A DNA stretch of 64,000 nt from M3007 sp046296435 (GCA_046296435.1 JBKBLI010000003.1:21081-85080); one strand, 5' to 3'. Counted from the first letter of the stretch, positions 9,086 to 17,761 are shown. A program made the numbers and translations. The notes: generated from the letters alone by a model not told the origin.

Positions 9086-10965
9086 TAATCGTTGATTTTG
9101 TATTGCCATTTTTTTTCCATTTCGGCGTAAAAGTCGCGCAAGACATACCATGCGCGCTTGCGTTGGCCTTCGCTGGAGATTAGTCCCTTGCGGTTCCAGC
9201 CGTCTTGAATACCCGGCAGATTGCGGCGCGGCGAACGAAAGTCGGCGAGAATCCAGGGCGACACGCCGCGCCACGAAGGGATTTTGGACAGCATGGCCAA
9301 CTGTTCGCGGTAGAGCCATTCTTGATAATCCTCCGACCAGATCGTCAGGCTGTCGGCCCGGTAATTGAATAGCGCGTCGGCGCCAAATTCGCTGACGACA
9401 AAAGGCTTTTGGTGTTCGCTCAGGTCCCATGTCATGAGCGCGCATCGATCCGGAGTGGATCCGTACCAGCCGATGTATTCATTGGCGCTCAGGACGTCGG
9501 AGGTTTGGGCGAAGGGGTCTGTGATGCGTACGAGGTTGCGGGATTTGTCTTCCGTGCGATCTAGCGCGGCCGAGATGAGTCTCGTCGCATCTATGGCCCG
9601 CGCCTCGGCGGCCAGTCGATTGAGGAAATCGAGACGCCGCGGATCCTCGCGCGGCGTCTCGTTGGCTACCGACCAGATGATGACCGAGGCGCGATTTTTG
9701 TCGCGTTCGACCATGCTGCGCACCTGCCCGAGCGCCTGCTGAAAGGTGGCGGGGTTCTCGTATTGGATACCCCAATATACGGGAATTTCGCACCAGACCA
9801 GCAGTCCGAGTTCGTCTGCCAGACGCGTCATAATTTCGTTGTGGGGGTAGTGCGCCAGCCGCACGAAATTGCAGTTGAGTTCTTTGGCCCAGTTCAGCAG
9901 AGTGGCGGCGTCTTCCTGTGCGTAGGCGCGTCCGCTGCGCAGGGGGGCTTGTTCGTGAATGCAAATACCGCGCAGGAAGAGAGGCTTGCCGTTGAGCAGG
10001 AGATCGGCGCCGCGGGTTTCGATGGTCCGGAAACCGATGTGATCAACCGTAGCGTCGGTTTCGGCTTCGAAGCGCACTTCATAGCGCTTGGGGCGCTCGG
10101 GATACCAGCGCAGCGCTTTGGAGAGGTCTATTTTGAACGCTGCGCGCCCCGCATCGTTTGTCAGAACGCTTTGGCTCAAATTCAACTCAGGTATCTGTAT
10201 GGTAATGCGTTGTTTTTTCCGCTGACCTTCCAATTGCACATAACCTGTTGCGAAGCTCGGGTTTTTGGGGTCTAACTGCAAAAAATAATCGAGAATGTAG
10301 GTTTCGGGCGTTTCGATGAGCCACACGTCGCGCAGGATGCCGCCGAAGTTCCACCAATCGGTCGTCATGCCCGGCACGCGGTCGGGTTCGCGGCGGTTGT
10401 CGGCCCTGACGATGAGGGTATTGGAACCTTCGGCCACAAAGGAACTGATATCAAAATGGAAAGGATCGTATCCCCCTTCGTGCCAGCCGACTTTCTGGCC
10501 GTTGAGATATACGTCGGCGCGATAATTGACGGCCCCGAAGTACAGCAACAAGCGTTTGCCTGTCTTGGGAGAGTAGGGAAAATCGGTTTTATACCACAGC
10601 GAACCCTCGTAGTAGAGTAGTTCAGGCCTTTGTGAGTTCCAGTCGCCGGGCACGCGCAGCGCAGGCGACTGGTCGAAGTCGTATTCGATACGCTCCCAGC
10701 GATTCCGCGGTTTGGCATGGGCGTAGTAAGGCGCGGCTGAAGTGGTGGTAGCGGCCGCCTTTTCGTCGAAAGGCGTCCAATTTCGGTGGTTTCGGAAACC
10801 GGTTTCGTACGGGTCCACAATAAAGCGCCACGGTCCTGCAAGCGATATTTTTTCGCGATGCATGGCGTTTTGCAACGCTTTTTGGGCTATCAAGGTCGAT
10901 GGAGCGAGGAGGATCGCCTGACCCAACGCGCCACAATAAATCAGGATGAGGAGACTAAATCGCAT
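9085..10965 (-). CDS. GH2 glycoside hydrolase, probable beta-glucuronidase
   Basis: Family GH2 retaining hydrolase, 626 residues, with a signal peptide ending near LIAQ. Order: jelly-roll sugar-binding domain (~40-225), immunoglobulin-like domain (~230-320), TIM barrel (~320-620). Catalytic residues are Glu436 in WSVANET (acid/base) and Glu526 in VVSEFGAD (nucleophile). Asn591-Arg-Lys593 in WNRKGL matches the NxK motif that binds the carboxylate in beta-glucuronidases, which fits the uronate operon. It is the first gene of the operon GH2-dehydratase-MFS-eda and is divergent from uxaC. An inverted repeat at 10975-10990 sits 10 bases before its start. Periplasmic or surface location is inferred from the signal peptide. 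Confidence 0.85.
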   Translation of the reverse strand: MRFSLLILIYCGALGQAILLAPSTLIAQKALQNAMHREKISLAGPWRFIVDPYETGFRNHRNWTPFDEKAAATTTSAAPYYAHAKPRNRWERIEYDFDQSPALRVPGDWNSQRPELLYYEGSLWYKTDFPYSPKTGKRLLLYFGAVNYRADVYLNGQKVGWHEGGYDPFHFDISSFVAEGSNTLIVRADNRREPDRVPGMTTDWWNFGGILRDVWLIETPETYILDYFLQLDPKNPSFATGYVQLEGQRKKQRITIQIPELNLSQSVLTNDAGRAAFKIDLSKALRWYPERPKRYEVRFEAETDATVDHIGFRTIETRGADLLLNGKPLFLRGICIHEQAPLRSGRAYAQEDAATLLNWAKELNCNFVRLAHYPHNEIMTRLADELGLLVWCEIPVYWGIQYENPATFQQALGQVRSMVERDKNRASVIIWSVANETPREDPRRLDFLNRLAAEARAIDATRLISAALDRTEDKSRNLVRITDPFAQTSDVLSANEYIGWYGSTPDRCALMTWDLSEHQKPFVVSEFGADALFNYRADSLTIWSEDYQEWLYREQLAMLSKIPSWRGVSPWILADFRSPRRNLPGIQDGWNRKGLISSEGQRKRAWYVLRDFYAEMEKKWQYKIND

Positions 10966-11138
10966 GAGCGAATGGTATGTTTACACATACAGACGCATCC
11001 AACGCTGTTTTTCCCCTAATTAGAGGAAAGCCGCCGTCGATTTGTCCCCTATATGTGGGCCGGAGCGCCTTTTGCGGCAGTCTGAAGTCAGGGTGCAGGC
11101 TTCTTTTTACGTCTTTATGGGCAAAATGATTTTTTTGT
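10966..11138. promoter_or_regulatory. Divergent promoter region GH2 / uxaC
   Basis: 173 bases separate two divergent uronate operons, so promoters for both must lie here or overlap the gene ends. No clean TTTG/TANNTTTG pair was recognised for either direction. The only clear symmetric element is the inverted repeat at 10975-10990. Confidence 0.5.
10975..10990. promoter_or_regulatory. Inverted repeat GTATGT-ttac-ACATAC, possible operator
   Basis: Perfect 6-base arms with a 4-base spacer, immediately upstream of the GH2 start and within the divergent uronate promoter region. The position suits a repressor site. The regulator is unknown; a GntR- or LacI-type protein is possible but not shown. 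Confidence 0.35.
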
Positions 11139-12563
11139 ATGTCAACGATAGAAGCGATTAGCTCCTCCTTTATCGACGCCAATTTTTTATTGAGCAATGA
11201 TTTTGCCGTCGAGTTGTACCAACGATATGCAGCGACGCAGCCTATATTAGACTACCACTGCCACCTATCGCCGGAAGTCATCGCCCAGAATCAACCATTC
11301 GAAAACCTCACCCAGGTCTGGTTGGCCGGCGATCATTACAAATGGCGCGCCATGCGCGCCAATGGCGTGCCGGAGCGCTTCATAACAGGCGATGCAGACG
11401 ACAAAGAAAAATTTCGCCAATGGGCGGCGACTGTGCCTGCTACTTTGCGCAATCCCCTCTACCATTGGACCCATCTGGAATTGTTACGCTATTTTGGGAT
11501 CGGCGATTTGCTCCATCCGCGCTCGGCCGATCATATTTGGCAGGAGGCCAACTACCTGCTCCAAAACGACGAAACGCTGCGCCCGCAGGGAATCTTGCGC
11601 AAGATGAATGTGGCGGTTGTCTGTACGACCGACGATCCATGCGATTCCCTGGCTTCGCACCGTCAGATCAGAGACGCGGGGCGCCAGACGCGGGTATTAC
11701 CCACATTCCGCCCCGATAAGGCCATTTTGATTACGCGCCCGGATTACGCAGCCTACATTGAGCGCCTGGGCGCGGCTGCCGATATCGAAATACGCAACTT
11801 CGATAACCTGATAACCGCTCTGGAACGGCGTATGGATTATTTTGCGGCGCAAGGCTGCGTGTTGAGCGACCATGGATTGGAGCGGCTCTACGCCCTCGAA
11901 TACGACGAGCAAGCCGCCAATAAGGCTTTGTTAAAGCGCCTCAGCGGCGCGGCGCTGGACGCCCAGACGGCCGAAGTCTTTCAGTCGGCCATCCTGTACA
12001 GGCTGTGTTTGGGATACAACCACCGGGGTTGGACGCAACAATTCCACCTGGGCGCTTTGCGCGACAACAATACGCGCCTGCTTTCGACGCTCGGCGCAGA
12101 CACAGGCTTTGATAGCATTGGCGACTTTGAACAGGCCGTCCATCTTTCCCGCTTTTTGGACCGATTAGACAGAGAGGACCAACTCGCAAAAACCATTTTG
12201 TACAACCTGAATCCGGCGGATAATGAGGTTTTTGCTACGATGTGCGGCAATTTCAACGACGGCAGCGTGCCAGGTAAGATGCAGTGGGGGAGCGCTTGGT
12301 GGTTTTTGGATCAAAAAGATGGGATCCGCAAACAAATTGATTGTCTGAGCAACATGGGGCTGCTCAGCCGTTTTGTTGGCATGCTCACCGACAGCAGGAG
12401 CTTTCTCTCTTTCCCGCGCCACGAGTATTTCCGACGTATTTTGTGCAACCTATTGGGCGAAGACATCGCGCGCGGCGAAGCGCCTGCCGATCCGGAGTGG
12501 ATCGGCGCCATTGTAGCCGACGTATGTTATCACAATGCGGCCCGCTATTTCAAAATGGGGTAA
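11139..12563 (+). CDS. uxaC: Glucuronate/galacturonate isomerase
   Basis: Uronate isomerase, 474 residues, converting D-glucuronate to fructuronate and D-galacturonate to tagaturonate. Family signatures are visible: LDYHCHLSP near residue 40 with the metal-binding His pair, GDHYKWRAMRANG, and the CTTDDP segment. Full length for the family and cytoplasmic. It is followed after 4 bases by kdgK on the same strand, so the two are almost certainly cotranscribed. Divergent from the GH2 operon. Confidence 0.95.
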   Translation: MSTIEAISSSFIDANFLLSNDFAVELYQRYAATQPILDYHCHLSPEVIAQNQPFENLTQVWLAGDHYKWRAMRANGVPERFITGDADDKEKFRQWAATVPATLRNPLYHWTHLELLRYFGIGDLLHPRSADHIWQEANYLLQNDETLRPQGILRKMNVAVVCTTDDPCDSLASHRQIRDAGRQTRVLPTFRPDKAILITRPDYAAYIERLGAAADIEIRNFDNLITALERRMDYFAAQGCVLSDHGLERLYALEYDEQAANKALLKRLSGAALDAQTAEVFQSAILYRLCLGYNHRGWTQQFHLGALRDNNTRLLSTLGADTGFDSIGDFEQAVHLSRFLDRLDREDQLAKTILYNLNPADNEVFATMCGNFNDGSVPGKMQWGSAWWFLDQKDGIRKQIDCLSNMGLLSRFVGMLTDSRSFLSFPRHEYFRRILCNLLGEDIARGEAPADPEWIGAIVADVCYHNAARYFKMG

Positions 12564-12567
12564 AAAA

Positions 12568-13572
12568 ATGGCTGAAGAAATCGCTTTTTGGGGTGAGATC
12601 CTTTTGCGCTTGTCGCCGCCTGATCGCAAGCGCTTAAGGCAGGCTTACACATTTGAGGCATACTATGGAGGGTCAGAGGCCAATGTGGCCGTTTCTTTGG
12701 CCCAATGGAATCTCAAGACCAGATTCATCACGCGCTTGCCCGACAACAATCTGGGGCAAGCTGCCCTGGATGCCGTAGCCCGCTATGGCGTAGGCATCGG
12801 CCATGCGCTCCGGGGAGGCAAACGGATAGGGTTGTACTTTCTGGAGAGCGGTCATGGGCGCAGGGGGGGCTGCGTATTGTACGACCGCGACGATTCGGGC
12901 ATGGCAACCGTACAAGCAAGCATGCTGAACGCCGCGCGCTTGCTGGAAGGCGTCGCGCACCTACACTGGTCGGGCATCACCCCGGCGCTGTCGCACACCG
13001 CAGCCGAAGCCACCCTTGCGCTCCTGCGTGCGGCCCGCGAGCGCGGCATATCGGTGAGCTGCGATCTCAATTTGCGCAAAAATCTTTGGCAGTATGGCCG
13101 TCGCCCCATTGAGGTTATGCCCGAACTTGTCACCCTTACCGACATTCTGATTGGCGACCGGTCTGCTATCCGGATTTGTCTTGGGGTGGAAGCCCCGGGC
13201 AGCGATACGGCGTTTTTGTTGCAAAAAACCCAGGATGCGTATCCTAATCTGCAAACCATCGCCGCCACGAGCCGGGAGGGATTCTCGGCTTCGCACAACG
13301 CTTATCAGGGTATGTTGCTTCACGACGGAGGATTCTGGTCGTCGCAGCGCCATGACCTGCCCGATATTCTGGAGCGCATCGGAGCGGGCGACGCTTTCGC
13401 CGCAGGGCTCCTTTACGGAATCCGACAAGGATGGGACGCCCAGCGACTCATCGAGTTTGCAACCGCCGCGGGCGCGTTCAAACACTATGTCGCCGGCGAC
13501 GCCAACATTGCCACCCAAGCCGAGATCATGGCGTTGGCCGAGGGAGACAGCGGCGCAAAAGTCAAGCGCTGA
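12568..13572 (+). CDS. kdgK: 2-keto-3-deoxygluconate kinase (PfkB family)
   Basis: Ribokinase/PfkB-family sugar kinase, 334 residues. The ATG at 12568 is chosen over the frame start at 12535, which overlaps uxaC. The N-terminal YYGGSEANVAVSLA substrate-binding segment and the C-terminal signature IGAGDAFAAGLLYG with the catalytic Asp are intact. It phosphorylates KDG to KDPG, feeding Eda. KDG as substrate is inferred from the uxaC partner and the KDG-kinase-like sequence. Confidence 0.9.
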   Translation: MAEEIAFWGEILLRLSPPDRKRLRQAYTFEAYYGGSEANVAVSLAQWNLKTRFITRLPDNNLGQAALDAVARYGVGIGHALRGGKRIGLYFLESGHGRRGGCVLYDRDDSGMATVQASMLNAARLLEGVAHLHWSGITPALSHTAAEATLALLRAARERGISVSCDLNLRKNLWQYGRRPIEVMPELVTLTDILIGDRSAIRICLGVEAPGSDTAFLLQKTQDAYPNLQTIAATSREGFSASHNAYQGMLLHDGGFWSSQRHDLPDILERIGAGDAFAAGLLYGIRQGWDAQRLIEFATAAGAFKHYVAGDANIATQAEIMALAEGDSGAKVKR

Positions 13573-13840
13573 CGCGCAAAAAATCGCCGGATCAGCCCTT
13601 CGTTTTTTTTTTTGAAAAATTTAGAAAAACTGAGCGCCGCGCTATGGACCAAGGCGTACAAAGGGCATGAGCGAAACGCCCGGGAGCGCGCAGAGCGAGG
13701 CTTGCGGGCGAAGACAAGGCCGCGAGTTGCGCGCCTACGCCCCCTACCTCCGGCTTTTTTTTGAGAAAAAACGAGTATCCGCGCTTTGCGCGGCAAAAAA
13801 GAGCGCTTTCTGCGCTGCATAACCAAGTTAAATTCACACG
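13573..13840. other. Intergenic region with two T-run/A-run islands
   Basis: Between kdgK and the first polygalacturonase. It contains an 11-T/5-A island at 13603-13619 and an 8-T/6-A island at 13755-13771. No small gene, tRNA or convincing stem-loop terminator was seen. The GH28 gene may have its own promoter here. Confidence 0.5.
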
Positions 13841-15205
13841 ATGAAAAGACATTGGCGACATGTTGCCTGCGCAGGGTTGCTGGCCGGACTCGGATTGGCG
13901 GTATCTTGCGCCTCACACCGTCTGATGAGCGAAGCGCGCGGCGCATGGCGCCGATTGCCGGCGCTGATGCGACAGGTCAACCCGCCTGTGTTCCCGCAAG
14001 CCGACTTCAACGCACTGGAATACGGAGCGGATCCTCAAGGGCAACGCGGTTGTCGCGCCGCGATTCAGCGCGCCATAGAGGTCTGCCACCGGCAAGGCGG
14101 CGGGCGGGTGTCGCTACCGCCGGGGGTATATCTTTGCGATGGGCCTTTACATTTGCTGAGCGGCGTCAACCTGCATGTCCAAGAGGGGGCCGTGCTGCGC
14201 TTTGACACGGTTGCCGACCTTTATCTACCGGCCGTGAAGGTGCGTTGGGAAGGCGTCGTGTGCTACAACTATAGTCCGCTGATATACGCCATCGGGCAAG
14301 AGCGCATCGGACTGACCGGCAAAGGGCGAATCGAGGGACAGGGCCGCGCCTATTGGAACGCCTGGCGCAAGCTGCAGCCCGCCGCCCAAAAACGGCTGCG
14401 ACTCATGGGCGCCACCGAAACGCCCGAACAGTCGCGCGTATTCGGAGCGGGCGATTTTCTGCGCCCAACGATGGTTGAATTTTACGAATGCCAAAACATC
14501 CTGATCGAGGACTTGACCTTTGCAGATAGCCCCTTCTGGACGATACACCCCGTTTTTTCGAAGAACATAACCATCCGAAACCTCGTCGTCAAAGGCTACT
14601 TTTGGAACGACGACGGCATCGATCCCGATTCTTGCGAAGATGTGTTGATTGAGAATTGCGATGTGGAGACGCACGACGACGCCATTTCAATCAAAGCGGG
14701 TAGGGATCAGGATGCCTGGAGCCGCCCGGGGGCGCGCCGCATCTGGGTGCGCAACTGCCGCCTTCGGTCGGAAAAAGCGAACGCGCTTTGTATTGGCTCA
14801 GAACTGAGCGGCGGCGTCGAGCAGGTTTTTTTTGAAAAATGCCGCATAAGCTCGGCCCGCTATGGTTTCAACAATAAAACTAACTCTGATCGGGGCGGTT
14901 TCGTCCGCAATGTCCACTTGCGCGACATAATGGCTGACACCTGTCGCGAACAGCTTATTTTTTTTCAGACAAATTATCACTCCTACCGCGGCGGCCAATT
15001 CCCGACGAAACTGGATTGCTTTTTCTTTACAGACGTGGTCGTCGCACATACGGACAGCGCTTTTATTCGCATTGACGGACTTGCCGAAGCGCCGATCGGA
15101 CGTATCTGGCTATCGGGCGTGGGCGTCCTGCAACCTAACCGCCGGCCTCTATCGATCAAACATGCACAAATCATCAGGGGCCGCCGCCAAACCAACGGCT
15201 CATGA
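13841..15205 (+). CDS. GH28 polygalacturonase, predicted lipoprotein
   Basis: Glycoside hydrolase family 28, 454 residues. The N-terminus is hydrophobic and ends AVSC, a plausible lipobox, so the enzyme is probably membrane-anchored in the periplasm or on the surface. The right-handed beta-helix is preceded by the typical FNALEYGADPQG pectinase start. Catalytic-region motifs are NDDGIDPDS, DDAISIKAG and GSELSGG, with RYGFNNK replacing the classical RIK. It hydrolyses polygalacturonate or galacturonosyl oligomers; the exo-acting type is likely but unproven. It lies downstream of uxaC-kdgK. Its 3' end overlaps the convergent sigma factor gene by 6 bases. Confidence 0.88.
   Translation: MKRHWRHVACAGLLAGLGLAVSCASHRLMSEARGAWRRLPALMRQVNPPVFPQADFNALEYGADPQGQRGCRAAIQRAIEVCHRQGGGRVSLPPGVYLCDGPLHLLSGVNLHVQEGAVLRFDTVADLYLPAVKVRWEGVVCYNYSPLIYAIGQERIGLTGKGRIEGQGRAYWNAWRKLQPAAQKRLRLMGATETPEQSRVFGAGDFLRPTMVEFYECQNILIEDLTFADSPFWTIHPVFSKNITIRNLVVKGYFWNDDGIDPDSCEDVLIENCDVETHDDAISIKAGRDQDAWSRPGARRIWVRNCRLRSEKANALCIGSELSGGVEQVFFEKCRISSARYGFNNKTNSDRGGFVRNVHLRDIMADTCREQLIFFQTNYHSYRGGQFPTKLDCFFFTDVVVAHTDSAFIRIDGLAEAPIGRIWLSGVGVLQPNRRPLSIKHAQIIRGRRQTNGS
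14826..14838. repeat. T8-g-A4+ island inside GH28
   Basis: In-frame member of the T-run/A-run family, encoding Val-Phe-Phe-Glu-Lys-Cys within a beta-helix rung. Confidence 0.6.
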
Positions 15206-15862
15206 CGACGCCATGCCCGCCAACGCGCGCTCTGCGCCCTCGCTTATACAGCGCCTCAGATGTTGTAGCGAGCGCAGCATGTGCGTTTCGATGGTTTTTA
15301 CGCTCAGACCCAAATGCGCGGCTATTTCGCGGTATTTCATCCCCTGCTCTCTGCTGAGCCTGAAAATGATTCGCCCTTGCTTCGGCAGGCTTTCTATGGC
15401 GCATTCGATCTGGCGCACGGTTTCCTCGTTCGTCAGCCTCTCCAGCGCGCTATTCCCCTGATCCACGGCGTCTATGCATTGCTCGAGGGGCAAAAACCGT
15501 CTTTTGGCCCCTCTGCGCCGGCGGTCAATGCAGGAGTTGCGGACCGCAATCAACAAGTAAGCTTTCAGGCTGCTTTGTATTTGAATTTGTTTGCGCTGCT
15601 GCCAGATTCTGACCAGCACATCCGAAGCTACCTCCTCCGCCGTATGAGAGCAATCCAGCAAACGCATCGCAAAATGACACAGCATGCGGTAGTAGCGCTT
15701 GAACAAAACCTCAAACGCAGCCTTGTCGTCGTGCTGCGCAATGGAATGCAATAGATCCAGATCGGCTTTGGGAGCTGAAAACACCAAACCTGCGGGCGCG
15801 TCGTGACCAGACGTTTGCGAAGCCTCGCGTTGGGGACTCAAAGTGCAATTTATATCGAACAT
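15200..15862 (-). CDS. ECF-type RNA polymerase sigma factor
   Basis: Sigma-70 family, extracytoplasmic-function group, 220 residues. Region 2 is seen at ~45-115 (FEVLFKRYYRMLCHFAMRLL, then ASDVLVRIWQQR). Region 4 is at ~150-205, with a helix-turn-helix (KYREIAAHLGLSVKTIETH). A ~30-residue N-terminal extension precedes region 2. No full FecR-type anti-sigma gene or SusC/SusD pair is adjacent, unlike the usual Bacteroidota arrangement. It lies 57 bases downstream of the LacI-type regulator on the same strand. A LacI-like operator (15888-15905) sits in its upstream spacer. Confidence 0.9.
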   Translation of the reverse strand: MFDINCTLSPQREASQTSGHDAPAGLVFSAPKADLDLLHSIAQHDDKAAFEVLFKRYYRMLCHFAMRLLDCSHTAEEVASDVLVRIWQQRKQIQIQSSLKAYLLIAVRNSCIDRRRRGAKRRFLPLEQCIDAVDQGNSALERLTNEETVRQIECAIESLPKQGRIIFRLSREQGMKYREIAAHLGLSVKTIETHMLRSLQHLRRCISEGAERALAGMASS

Positions 15863-15887
15863 AACAGATTTTTGAATAAAAATGACG

Positions 15888-15905
15888 TGCGCAAACGATT
15901 GCGCA
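15888..15905. promoter_or_regulatory. LacI-type operator upstream of ECF sigma gene
   Basis: TGCGCAAACGATTGCGCA: two 9-base half-sites around a central CG with a single mismatch, typical of LacI-family operators. Read on the minus strand it directly follows ATTCTTTG, a near match to the Bacteroidota -7 element. The same order is found at the lacI promoter. It lies 26 bases before the sigma factor ATG. Confidence 0.6.
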
Positions 15906-15919
15906 AAGAATAAAAAAAA

Positions 15920-17035
15920 TCATCGCCTTTTAGACGAGTCGCGTACAATCAGCGTAGGTTTAATGATGGTTTGCAAGACGGGGGAATGGTTTGGGGCGCC
16001 GCCGGCCAGGCTAAAAAAGCTATGAGCGGCCGCCTGACCCATCTGCTCGCTGTGCTGGTCCACCGAACTCAATGCCGGAGTGACCAGCGAGTCAAACAAC
16101 TCATTGGCAAAACCTACAATCCCGACTTGCCGAGGTATCGCAACCCCGCATTCACGCAGGTACTGGACCGCGCCTATGGCCGCATAATCGCTGGCCGAGA
16201 AAATAGCGTCGGGTTTGACGGACTCCATCAATTGTCGAGCATAATGCCGCCCGTCTTCAATGCCCAAAGCCCCGATACGCACCCACAAAGGATCGAAGGG
16301 CAGGCCGGCCTCGCGAAGGGCATCGAGGTATCCCTGCATGCGGTCGCGATANNNNNNNNNNNNNNNNNNNNNNNNNNNNNNNNNNNNNNNNNNNNNNNNN
16401 NNNNNNNNNNNNNNNNNNNNNNNNNNNNNNNNNNNNNNNNNNNNNNNNNAGATATTGATGTGTTGAGGACCGGCAAAATGCGCTATGCGCGTGTAACCTT
16501 GTTCGATGAGATGGCGTGTCGCCTCATAGCCGCCCATCCGGTCGTCCAGCGCGGCTATAGCGGCTCCGTCGAGCGGTTTTACCCGGTCAAACATAACCAA
16601 TGGCACATTTTTCTCGATGACTTTCTCCAGATGGGCAAACGCTTGCGTTTCGCGGGCTATCGAAATCAATATCCCATCTACCCGCATGCGCAGCAAGGTG
16701 TTGATGATGCGCTCTTCCTCCGGAGGGTCGTCGTTGCTTTGGCAGATCACAACCCGGTAATCGTATTCCTGAGCAACCGCTTCTATGCCCCGCACCACAT
16801 TCGAAAAAAAGCTCCGATTGGCTGTCGGCACAATGACGCCGATGATTTGAGAGCGCCCAACGCGCAAAGAAGCGGCCAGATGATTGTGCTCATACCGCAT
16901 TTCTTCGGCCAAGAGGCGTACGCGACGGCGCATCTCCGCGCTGACGCGCGGGCTGTCGTTCAGCGCCCGAGATATTGTGCTCGCCGTCACATTCAGCGCC
17001 CGCGCAAGATCGTGTATTGTAATATTTCTCGTCAT
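15920..17035 (-). CDS. LacI/GalR family transcriptional regulator, interrupted by N gap
   Basis: LacI-family repressor. The N-terminal helix-turn-helix (TIHDLARALNVTASTISRALN) and hinge are followed by a periplasmic-binding-like sensor domain (IIGVIVPTANRSFFSNVVRGIE). The reading frame passes through 98 N, which appear as 33 unknown residues between HINI and YRDRMQGY. In the family these segments normally abut, so the true protein is probably ~338 residues. Likely ligand: a uronate or derivative (inference from the region). Its promoter carries an operator at 17036-17053, implying autoregulation, and a second operator lies before the ECF sigma gene. Confidence 0.88.
   Translation of the reverse strand: MTRNITIHDLARALNVTASTISRALNDSPRVSAEMRRRVRLLAEEMRYEHNHLAASLRVGRSQIIGVIVPTANRSFFSNVVRGIEAVAQEYDYRVVICQSNDDPPEEERIINTLLRMRVDGILISIARETQAFAHLEKVIEKNVPLVMFDRVKPLDGAAIAALDDRMGGYEATRHLIEQGYTRIAHFAGPQHINIXXXXXXXXXXXXXXXXXXXXXXXXXXXXXXXXXYRDRMQGYLDALREAGLPFDPLWVRIGALGIEDGRHYARQLMESVKPDAIFSASDYAAIGAVQYLRECGVAIPRQVGIVGFANELFDSLVTPALSSVDQHSEQMGQAAAHSFFSLAGGAPNHSPVLQTIIKPTLIVRDSSKRR
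16352..16449. other. Assembly gap (98 N) inside lacI-type gene
   Basis: 98 unknown bases. With one flanking base on the 5' side they keep frame (99 bases). The translated flanks join without loss in the LacI family, so the real gap may be zero with a one-base overlap. Confidence 0.9.
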
Positions 17036-17053
17036 TGTGCAATCGGTTGCGCA
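17036..17053. promoter_or_regulatory. LacI-type operator at the lacI start codon
   Basis: TGTGCAATCGGTTGCGCA, 7 of 9 symmetric positions around the central CG. It overlaps the predicted transcription start and touches the ATG. Related in sequence to the operator at 15888-15905. Confidence 0.55.
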
Positions 17054-17082
17054 AAGGTATATCGCTCCGATAATATGGCAAA
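17052..17082 (-). promoter_or_regulatory. Bacteroidota-type promoter of the LacI-type gene
   Basis: On the minus strand TTTG (17082-17079) is followed after 19 bases by TACCTTTG (17059-17052), matching the TTTG-N19-21-TANNTTTG consensus. Transcription would begin about 10 bases before the ATG, within the operator, giving an almost leaderless mRNA. Confidence 0.65.
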
Positions 17083-17647
17083 GCCCCCATCAAAAAAAAA
17101 CACTTTTTCATGAAAAAAAATACAACATGCCAGACAAAAGCAAAAATACAAAATTTTTGCTCAAAACCAACGCCGCCGCATTAACCAGACCGTTGTGCGC
17201 TACCCTTTGCGCCATCTAACGGCAAAGCCTCAAAATGAATGCAATGCGGACGGATCTAAAACAGGCATTTATTTGCTCTGCCGCCATAATGGGCCTTACA
17301 CTCTCTAAAACTGTCGCAAAGCGAGCCTATGCGATAGCATATACGGGCCTGGCGCCATATATTCGGCGGACAAAACACAGACAGGTCAAACCCTTTGATA
17401 TCCCGGGCTAAGCCCCCTCGCCTTCAATCGCACATTTTGACAAGTTGAGGTTTTTTAATACCCAAAAACGGCGCGGGGGCGGGCGCTACGCGACAAGGAG
17501 CCTTACCCATATTTTTTCTCATAAAAAACACAGGTAGGGGCTAAGGCGCCGACGGCGCGCAATCCGAAAAGAACCCAATGCCTGCGGGAGCGCCGCGGCC
17601 ACTTTCTGCAACCCTGCGAAACACGGCAAGATCAAAGCTGCGTCGGC
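17083..17647. other. Long intergenic region upstream of the LacI-type gene
   Basis: No convincing gene. It contains A/T-rich stretches near 17092-17125 and a 58-codon plus-strand frame at 17235-17411 without family resemblance or clear start signal. The right-hand part leads into the terminator of the T9SS operon. Confidence 0.5.
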
Positions 17648-17687
17648 AAAAAAAAAGAGCCGGCGCCTTCTGAGCCGGCTCAAAAAA
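17648..17687 (-). terminator. Rho-independent terminator of the TonB/T9SS operon
   Basis: Stem GAGCCGGC (17657-17664) pairs with GCCGGCTC (17674-17681) around a 9-base loop. On the minus strand it is followed by a run of nine T. It lies ~75 bases after the stop codon of the 1731-residue gene. A-runs on both sides allow it to act in both directions. Confidence 0.8.
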
Positions 17688-17761
17688 CCAAATTTCAAAC
17701 TTACTTTTTGATTGCGATATGACAGCGCGTCGCTTTTCAAAAACGCGTGACGCCGTAACGG

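Noticed and set aside
13573..13840. T-run islands as Rho-independent terminators for kdgK
   Set aside because: They lack a GC-rich stem before the T-run and occur equally inside genes, so a terminator call is not supported.
17127..17219. 30-codon plus-strand frame in the lacI upstream region
   Set aside because: Too short, A-rich start only, no conserved feature.
17235..17411. 58-codon plus-strand frame with a mildly hydrophobic N-terminus
   Set aside because: No ribosome-binding or promoter signal, no family resemblance, basic C-terminus; probably non-coding.
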